Source: Diphasiastrum complanatum
Lineage: Eukaryota > Streptophyta > Lycopodiopsida > Lycopodiales > Lycopodiaceae
DNA: 64,000 nt
Direction: 5' to 3'
NCBI GenBank assembly: GCA_029204225.1
Contig: CM055097.1
Coordinates: 48,260,052 to 48,324,051, forward strand
In this document: positions 56,719 through 64,000 of the stretch, piece after piece
Layout of the letters: every line of letters starts with the position of its first letter
Numbering within the stretch: position 1 is the first letter of the stretch
Made by a program: the position numbers and the translations under genes
Notes under the pieces: generated by a model
Database searches by the model: none
What the model was told of the DNA's origin: nothing
What the model saw: only the letters and a program-made list of their open reading frames with translations

Positions 56719-57330
56719 CAAGTCTAAGAGCTTTGATGATTATCCAAATCTCTTCATTTTGCTAAAAGCATTGGTGCTAGAATCAATTTGAAGGAGGTCG
56801 ACCTTAACCAATAGTTTACTTGAGGATTTGAGGTTCAAATAAGTGTGTAAAGTTCAAGTGTACTTCCCACAAGTGTGAGAGGCTGCTGAAGTTGTACTTT
56901 CACCATATCTTAGTGATTTTTCAATAGTTGTACTTCAAACAATTTGTGAAGAGTGAAACTAGTGATTTGCTTTGTAAAAATCCATTGATCTCATTGTAGA
57001 TTTGATGTAGAATGGTGTTAGATGTTTGATAAACCTCCAATTCATTGAGAGTGAGGTTTGAGGCTTATAGTTTTTAGTTCTAGAGAGAGACTAAAATCCA
57101 TTCTAAACACCATAGAAAGGCATTGGCACTTCCAAAAGTCAAATCCGAGTTTTTCAATTGAATAGTTTGTGTAGAATTTGATTCCCATATTCCTTTGAGT
57201 TTAAGATCATTGTAGATCTTGCTTCTTGAGTTAAGAGATATTCAAATGAGTAGCATAGAGGCTAAATTCTGAAAAAGAGAATAGGGAAAGTCTTGAATAG
57301 TACATTTGTTGTACTTGTTACTAGTTTAAA

Positions 57331-58113
57331 ATGGGTTCAATTGGAGCCTATCTTCTTGAAGCTAGTGAGAGGCTAAATTCAAGTAATTATTCAATATGGA
57401 AAGTTAGAATAGAGTCACTTCTAGTGCTCCAAGATTTATATGATCTTGTCCTTGGTGAAGAGGAAGAGCCTCAAGGAGGACAAGATCTAGTGAAGTACAA
57501 GAAAAGATCTAGGCTAGCATTACATTGTCTAAAAAAAAATGTTAGTAATGAACTTCTTAAAGAAGTTGCATCTTGTACCTTGTTGGCCAAGGAGGCTTGG
57601 AAATCCTTGAAAGGGATCTATGAATCCAAAAATACCTCTAGAGTGCTTATGCTAAGGAATAGAGTTCTTCAAAGCATTAAGGTAGTGATGAGAGTGCTCA
57701 AGAGTATGTCTTGAGGATAAAATCTCTCAACAAAGAACTTTCCATCATAAGTGAGAGTATCCAAGATGATGAGCTTGTGCAAATCATCCTAAATGGTCTT
57801 TGCAATTCAAGATTTTCTACCTTCTATTGACAAGCTCCATAGTGTGCTTGTGGCCGAGGAGAGTAGAGTCCTTCGTGTGAAACAAAGGATTGGTTCCTTG
57901 AAGCTACATGATGGAGATGAGAAGGCCAACTTCTCAAGCAAAGGCAAGGCAAAGTTCAAGAAGAAGATCCAACACAAGGAGACCAAGAGTGATGATCAAG
58001 CATCAAGCTCTAAAGGTGGAAAGAAGAACAAGGCCAAACTAAAGTGCTTCTTTTGTGGAAAGAAGGGACACTTTGCATCCGAGTGCTACAAAAAGAAGAA
58101 TGCACAAGGTGAG
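57331..58113 (+). pseudogene. gag: Gag of copia element C
   Basis: ATG at 57331; Gag core SSNYSIWKVRIESLLVLQDL and EAWKSLKGIYESKNTSRVLM. The frame breaks near 57712 and again before 57793, then continues with a basic segment and a CCHC knuckle CFFCGKKGHFASEC (58050-58091). The reading runs into the inverted copia at 58114. The Gag start closely resembles that of element E. Confidence 0.87.
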
Positions 58114-58926
58114 TGATGCGAATCGAAACAAATGCGAATGAATTCAGATGGAGTTCGAATATGATTGATGATCACTGCTTGCTATATCATTCCTACAATT
58201 CTCCAGAATGTAGACAGACACTGCTGACCTATGTATTTTAGTTAATTCAGCATTCAACAAGATTGAACCTATGTGCGGAATAGATAAAACAAAGCAAATG
58301 AGATACACGAACAATAAGTAGACAATAATTTAATCGAGATCAGACAATTTAGAATGATATGTGCATAACGGCTACAACATCATCTATTGATCCTCTTGGT
58401 TTAAGCACTGTGTGATAGAACCACATAGTGCATTGGCGTGAGAGAAGCAGTGTTCTCCCACGAACAGTGTCTCACTTACTAGCGGACTACTTGGATCTTT
58501 GTGGATCATGCTTACAAAATCTTGTCTGGTGCATTTTACAATTGCATATATTCAGAGTAATATTAGATAGATTAAACAATCTAAGACTAATCATAGATTT
58601 CAAGAAGGGTGGATTAGGCACGTCCTAACGCTCTTCTGATGATGTCATCATATTATATCAGGGATTTGTACTTTACGGTATTTCTTTGATCTTCTCGGTC
58701 CTTTCGTGCATGAGGTGTCGAAAGTATTCGACCTTCGGGTGTCTTGAACATTTTCCTTTCGTGTCATTTGACCTTCTCCTATTGTTCGTGAACATTTCGT
58801 CTTTGAGGTCTTGGAGATCTTCGCTTTCGAGGTCTTCGAGATCTTCGTTTTTGAGGTCTTCGAGTTTTTTGAGATATTCGTCAAGGTTGGGAGTCGAGAG
58901 CTAGCAGAGCTTTGGTAATAGAAACA
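58114..58926 (-). repeat. 3' LTR of the inverted copia
   Basis: On the plus strand it runs TGATGCGAATC to GAAACA, so it starts TG and ends CA. It contains repeated CGAGGTCTTCGAGATCTTCG-like units at 58800-58865. Confidence 0.72.
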
Positions 58927-59015
58927 CTTTGTTTTTTTAGCTCCCTCTCAAAGCGTGGTAGCTTTATGACTCCAAGGCTGCTCCTCTGTTTCTTGAACAA
59001 ACCTTTGTGAAGATG

Positions 59016-60090
59016 TCAGCAACCATCTTCTTCATTCCAATGAAAGTAGTCTACAACCTTCTTCTTTTTTATCAGATCCCTTATCAAGTAGTACTTGATT
59101 GCAATGTGTTTCGTCCTTGAGTGAAACACGGGATCCTTTTTCAGGTGTATTGCAGAAATCATAGGCTCATTTCTTGTTTCACCTAGTTTGTCAAGGAACT
59201 GTTTGAGCCAAGTGATTTCATTGGCCATCTTCGCTGCTGCTACGTATTCTACTTCGCAGGATGACTGAGCTACGATGGTCTGTTTTTTGTTGACCCAGAG
59301 AATTGCTGCTCCTGTTGCGATGGTACATCCTCCTGAGACACTTTTCTAGTTGTCCTTGAGAGATGCCCAGCTAGCATCACTATATGAAAGCATCTAGAAT
59401 CCTCCTGCATCACGAGAATAACACAATCCAAAATCCATTGTTAGTTGAAGGTACTACAAGATTCTCCTCACGATCTTCCAATGAGTCGAGCCTGGATTCG
59501 TATTGAATTGACTCATTTTGAACATGGCATAAGCAATGTCAAGGCATGTGTTATCTGCAAGATACATTAGTGATCCGATTAGCTTCCTGTATGGTGTATG
59601 TTGCATCAATTCGCATCCCAGCATCTACTATCCTTGCAACTGATAGAAAGTCCTGCTGCAATGTAGGTACGAACACAATGTTTTTCAAGTCCTCTGTCTT
59701 TGTCGTTTGTGTTGAGCCACAATGAACCAATACCATTCACTTGATGTTTCGATCCATCTCCAAAAATAATTAATCTTGATGGATCTACACTCCAAAAGTC
59801 AGACATTATCCGTCGTGATGTATCGAGGTTGCTTTTGAATCAAGGATTACCTCCTGTGTGTCAGAAGTTGATACTGCACACATGTCTGTATAGATGTAGG
59901 TGGTCAAATTTCCATGATTCGATATTTCTTTGCCCATCTTTGAGCTTTTTGGCTCTTTAACGTAGGATTAACTATTATTGTTCTCCTGTTTGCCTTGAGC
60001 TTGTTTGTTTCTTGGATACCGGTAATAGTCCATGGCTGCATGACCCTTCTTGTGACAATGGATACTCAATCTTCGGATTGAGCTAGCACG
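59016..60090 (-). pseudogene. copia Gag knuckle, protease, RT end, RNase H (inverted)
   Basis: From right to left: CHKKGHAAMDYYRY (Gag knuckle, about 60025-60060), protease-side pieces (FWSVDPSRLIIFGDG, LKNIVFVPTLQQDFLSVARI), then directly the RT end (LIGSLMYLADNTCLDIAYAM) and RNase H (ILWVNKKQTIVAQSSCEVEY, FHSRTKHIAIKYYLIRDL). Integrase and most of RT were deleted between 59570 and 59590. Stops are present. Confidence 0.8.
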
Positions 60091-60139
60091 AATCGAAAGT
60101 ATGTCCTTCACGTCAAGGTTGCAAAAGTCTATTCTAACA

Positions 60140-60862
60140 TCAAGTGATCAAGAATGTAGAATAGATAGAGTGGGAACAATCTCTTTAATTCTTGGATCCT
60201 CTAAAAGATTGGATCTAGAAAATGTACTCTATGCTCCTAATCTTACTAAGAGCTTGCTAAGTGTTGTGGACAACTAATGGATAGTGGTCTAGATGTCCAT
60301 TTTAAGCAAGGTGTTTGCTCTATTATCATAAATGACACTTGCATTGTAAAGGGATTCAAGCAAGGGAGGCTATTTAAGCTTGATGCTAATGTATTTCTTG
60401 GAAGTGTGAACATGGCTAAGGAGGAGCTTACACAAGTGGAGCTTTGGCATAAGAGGCGGATCCTACACAAAGGAGCTTGAACTCGGCCTTCCAAAGGCAT
60501 TTTCAAAGTGTGGAAAAATTTGTGAGGCTTGTAGCCTCTCAAAGGCTCACAAGCAACCATTTGCTAACTCTTCTACTAGATCTTTTAAGTCATTAGATCT
60601 CATTCATAGTGATGCGCACTCTTTTTTCACAAGTATCTAATGGGTGCATTAATGTATGTATCTTTTATTGATGATTACTCTAAATACACTTGGATTGAGC
60701 TTTTGGATTCCAAAAGTAACATGTTTGAGTTTTTCAATAAGATCAAGAATGATGTGTTCATTCATAATGTTGAAAATTGTAAATTTTCAATCTTAGAGGC
60801 AAGTTGTAAACTTCTTATCAGAATAAGTGAATCATCCAAAGTGGACACTTATACTACATAAG
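60140..60862 (+). pseudogene. Protease end and integrase start of element C
   Basis: It resumes with GTISLILGSSKRLDLENVLY, DVHFKQGVCSIIINDTCIVK, a GAG-pre-integrase part (VELWHKR) and integrase (CEACSLSKAHKQPFAN; YVSFIDDYSKYTWIELLDSK). The frame ends at 60862, before the second catalytic Asp and the Glu. From 60863 to the 3' LTR nothing recognisable remains, so RT and RNase H are lost. Confidence 0.82.
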
Positions 60863-61339
60863 CAACTACTTAGCCTTATTGAGATGGAAATACTTTTTGA
60901 TTCTAATATAGAAAAATAATGCCAAGTTGTGGTGATTTTTGGACTTATGTTTCTAGCATAAGTAATCATATTGATGATCATAGAAAGTGCACATTGTATG
61001 CTCATGTTTGTAGTGATCATTATGACACATGGAGGTCTCGAATTTCCATCAAGCAGGAGCATGCACATCAAGAAGGAGAATGCCTCAAGGTCAAGCATCT
61101 ACATGAAATCTGGAGGGAATCAATTTTGGAGGTGCTAGGACGGTGCAAAGCTCTCAGGTTCATCAAAGAAGTCAACATCAAGGAGGCACTATCATGGATA
61201 TGGTGATCTCGGATCTTCATCAAACTCATTGGCTGATCTTCACACCTCTGAACCAGCAAGGATCCATATTGGAAGATCAATTCATCCCATGGAGTCAAGC
61301 TTAAGATCATCATGCTTTTATCAAGTTAATTTTGAGGAG

Positions 61340-62145
61340 TGTTGGAATTGGCAAAAGCTAACTTGATCAAACCTTGTAAATACCATAATGACTTGTACCT
61401 ATCATCATTAGACATGTGTGGATCTTGTTTCCATGTGTGAAATCTATGCCTAACTCATTTAGATAGATCACATAGGTTGTACATCTCATTTAATTTGGAA
61501 ACTAGTGGTTAAATTGGCCAAAAACTAGTTTAGTAGTATTATGCCACTTGGCACCATTCTAACGGTCTTAGGGTTTCAAGCATAAAGTTAATATCCATTG
61601 AATATATATTTCATTTGAGTCAAATGTCAAATTTCCTAAATCGTAGGAGTTATCTCCTAGATTGTAGGAATCTAGAAGGTCAACACTAGCCACCAATGAT
61701 GATGTGGAAAATTAGTGGAATCTTTGCCAAAGTGGATATGGATAAGCACTATGAGCTGTCTCACACATGCTGGATATGGCGTAGAGAGAGATTATGAAGA
61801 TTTTGTATATCATCCATGTGAGATCCATTTGGAGGCTAATCTTGAGCAACATTGATTTGGGAGCTATCATTATGTTTTCACTCTCTTAAGCTAATTCTTT
61901 GTGGATGAATGCTTGGTATTTCCTTAGTAAACATATTATCTATTATCAGGTCATATACTTGTTGTACTTCACATGTGTGAAGCCTTTGGATCAACTTTTT
62001 TTATTGTTCTTGATTGGATTAATAGAAATTGTCAAGTAGAAGCTAGAATTGGATGCTAGTCTTGATATAGATCAAGATCCCAAGCTACCAATAACTCTTA
62101 TTGATCATTTGTGGATCAAAATGAGTCCTTTACTCTGAAATTTCA
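61340..62145 (+). repeat. 3' LTR of copia element C
   Basis: 806 bp, preceded by the purine-rich AATTTTGAGGAG. It lacks the ~40-base CACATGGGTAGGAATGG-type segment of the 5' LTR and has TTCACATGTGTGAA where the 5' LTR has the CACGTG form. Confidence 0.93.
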
Positions 62146-62566
62146 TAGGAAATAGGCTAGGGTTGCAAATTAGGGCAAGAAAGCCAAGTTGAATTCCTTA
62201 TTACATGCTAGAAATTCACCTAACTTTACAAAGGAGGTCACTTTTGCTATGTATTCCATCTCTCCATAGTGAGTAGATAGATTATTTTTGGAGCTCATTG
62301 GCAATCTATGTACATGTGATTTTGTGATTTGAATGCAACCAAAGTGATTCAGCCTTCCATCTATGTTTGCGGGCTATACAACAAGCCTCATTTCACACAT
62401 GTGATCTACACTTATGATCAATGCTTTTGATTGTTAATGCTTGTTGTCTGTCAAATTGCCAACATTTGTGTGACTAGTTTTTTTATAGAATGTAAAGCAA
62501 GCATCCAATCACTCTTGTGGATCTTTCTAAGATCCATTTATGGTCCTGGAGTACAGTACTTTCACA

Positions 62567-64000
62567 GAGGTAGGTGAGGTAAATGGATGTCTTAAGTTGG
62601 AAATTCCATATTGAAAAAGAATAATCATGTAAAACATCCATTCTTGACCACATAAGATCTGGATCATTATTACTACAAGACTTTTGTGATGAGCATTAGT
62701 TTTATTACACTAATTTCATTCACAAATCCGTAGATTTCATTGCATTCAGTCAAATTCCATTCACATAGTCAACTATGTCAGAATAGTAGAAAGAGAAACA
62801 GAAACAGAAAGAACAAAATATGATACAATGTAGATTGATATTGGAATTCTCAACCATTAGGTGATATCTTATTCATGAATGTTACCACAACTCTCTCCTT
62901 TCGTTATACAGGTCTTCTCTTTGTAAAAGACAAAGGTATAACCTTACCTTGAACAGAAGAAAATAAGGGCTACACGCCTTCCTAGAACTAAGAATTTCAT
63001 TATCACATATTATCTAAAAAAGAAAACTGATCAATAACATAGTCTCACCTTGCATGGCATCTCCATTGATAGTAGCGGGTTCCTACATGGCAGTTTTCCT
63101 GTTGCCCATGGTTTTTACCTTTGCAATGCACACAATTATCAATTTTACTATAACTCATCTAGATCTAAAATGCATCACTTAGCATCTTCTAAGATGATTC
63201 ACTAATTACATTTCATAGATAGTTCAAGAAATTGTAAAAAACTAAAAAAATTGAATTTTCGAATTTTATTTTTTTCAAAGTTTACGTAATCTTAAAAATT
63301 CATCAAAAACATTGTCATTATTCAGGCAATTGAAATTGAAAAAATGATTCAATGTTCATTTCCTAATCTTACTGAATTAATGTCTATCAGGCATGCATAA
63401 CATGCGACATTAACTGCTTTTTTTTGACTTTACGGAATTTTACGTAAATTTCAGTTTTATGGAAATTGTCAGCCATATATACTGATTTGTGTCCTAATTG
63501 TCAGAACACATGCATATAACAACTCAAAACAAATGTGAATCCTTCATGCATGTCAGAATTACTATGAGAATCAAAATGCAATCACTCCATGCAAGCACAA
63601 TACCTCAAATTAGTGTGGAGCCTCATGATCCCACATTATCCAAAGTTATTGTTTATATTGTAAGAAAATTAAATTTTTATACATGTAAATGTGCTATAGT
63701 ACCTAAATTCATGTAAAGGCCTATTTGCACTTTGTAACTTCACATTTAGGTTAGAACTCGCCACGTCTTGTGCGACGTTCTATAGAGACACGGTAGCGGA
63801 TCTCAACCGACATCTTAACGGTTGGCAAACGACATTGAGGCCGATGATCATTCCTATAAGGTCGACACTTTGTGCCATTGTACTTATGCATTTGCACAGA
63901 TCTGGGTATCAATAGAGAGAGAAGAGAGCCAGTTTCTATAAGCTTGAGTGTTCTTTTCCTCTACCATCTTTTACAGCATTACTTCTTATCAATTGAGCGT
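62567..64000. other. No gene recognised
   Basis: AT-rich to about 63700. The last 280 bases are less AT-rich and look like the end of an LTR or a transposon (GAGAGAAGAGAGCC, then TCTATAAGCTTGAG), but no partner is visible inside the window. Confidence 0.4.

Larger units (their letters stand above)
58114..60139 (-). mobile_element. Inverted truncated copia inside element C
   Basis: On the minus strand: an LTR at 58114-58926 preceded by a purine-rich AAAAAAACAAAG tract, then RNase H, an RT end, protease and a Gag knuckle. The other LTR and most of Gag are missing at the right end, where element C protease resumes near 60140. Confidence 0.8.
55862..62145 (+). mobile_element. copia element C, internally deleted, nested in D
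   Basis: LTRs 55862-56704 and 61340-62145 start TGTTGGAATTGGC and end AAATTTCA. The flanks share TAGGAAA directly on both sides (55855-55861, 62146-62152), seven bases where five is usual. Primer site and polypurine tract are in place. Gag and part of integrase remain. RT and RNase H are gone, and an inverted piece of another copia sits between Gag and integrase. The LTRs differ by many substitutions and a ~40-base indel, so it is older than elements A and E. Confidence 0.92.
54060..62566 (+). mobile_element. copia element D, 5' truncated, 3' LTR split by C
   Basis: It starts inside the Gag zinc knuckle (ASECYKR), with protease, rearranged integrase pieces and a polypurine tract (ATTTGAGGAG) before a 3' LTR that begins TGTGAAAAATTGCC at 55619. 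The LTR is cut at 55861 by element C and continues at 62153 to GTACTTTCACA at 62566. RT and RNase H are absent. Confidence 0.72.

Overview
The window looks like nuclear DNA of a TE-rich vascular plant. Two host genes can be recognised: an intronless DELLA-type GRAS regulator (minus strand, 48249-50162) with intact DELLA, LExLE and VHYNP motifs, and the first three coding exons of a protein phosphatase 2A B55 regulatory subunit (minus strand, exons at 13947-14088, 12615-12718 and 12419-12514). A canonical GID1-binding DELLA N-terminus points to a vascular plant. The density of nested LTR elements, the large B55 introns and the long TC tracts would fit a large-genome fern, lycophyte or gymnosperm, but the exact group is an inference.

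Layout. 1-11.3 kb is a stack of LINE pieces: a 3' LINE fragment ending in TTTC/TC repeats, a short LINE carrying only ORF1 that is split by a full-length young Ty3/gypsy chromovirus (2629-9036, TSD CCTCA), and a third ORF1 fragment. 11.5-14.5 kb holds the 5' part of the B55 gene, with a tandem duplication in intron 3 and a hAT-like MITE inside one copy. 15-17.4 kb has no gene I recognise. 17.4-34.4 kb is a mosaic of decayed copia and gypsy pieces: a minus-strand copia RNase H, two consecutive gag regions of one gypsy family, a copia RT/RNase H with its 3' LTR, a chromovirus (26133-30950) with a deleted integrase core and a duplicated tail, a 270-bp TC array and a LINE RT. 34.4-40.5 kb is a complete copia-type element on the minus strand (TSD TTTGG), inserted in an older minus-strand copia. 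Its Gag-protease-integrase frame runs without a stop into about 280 residues that replace the reverse transcriptase. 42.9-44.4 kb is another copia remnant.

48-51.5 kb is the DELLA gene and its flank. Two short tandem duplications lie at its 3' end, one of which contains the stop codon. 54-62.6 kb is a three-level nest: copia D, with its 3' LTR split by copia C, whose interior contains an inverted truncated copia. The last 1.4 kb has no gene I recognise.

The two host genes are unrelated in function (gibberellin response repressor; PP2A targeting subunit) and there is no sign of an operon or cluster. Most of the biology here is nested insertion, decay and non-autonomy of retroelements. The most unusual object is the copia element whose RT is replaced by an in-frame sequence of unknown origin. 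Exon joins, element boundaries and family calls were read by eye, so boundaries without a target-site duplication are approximate.
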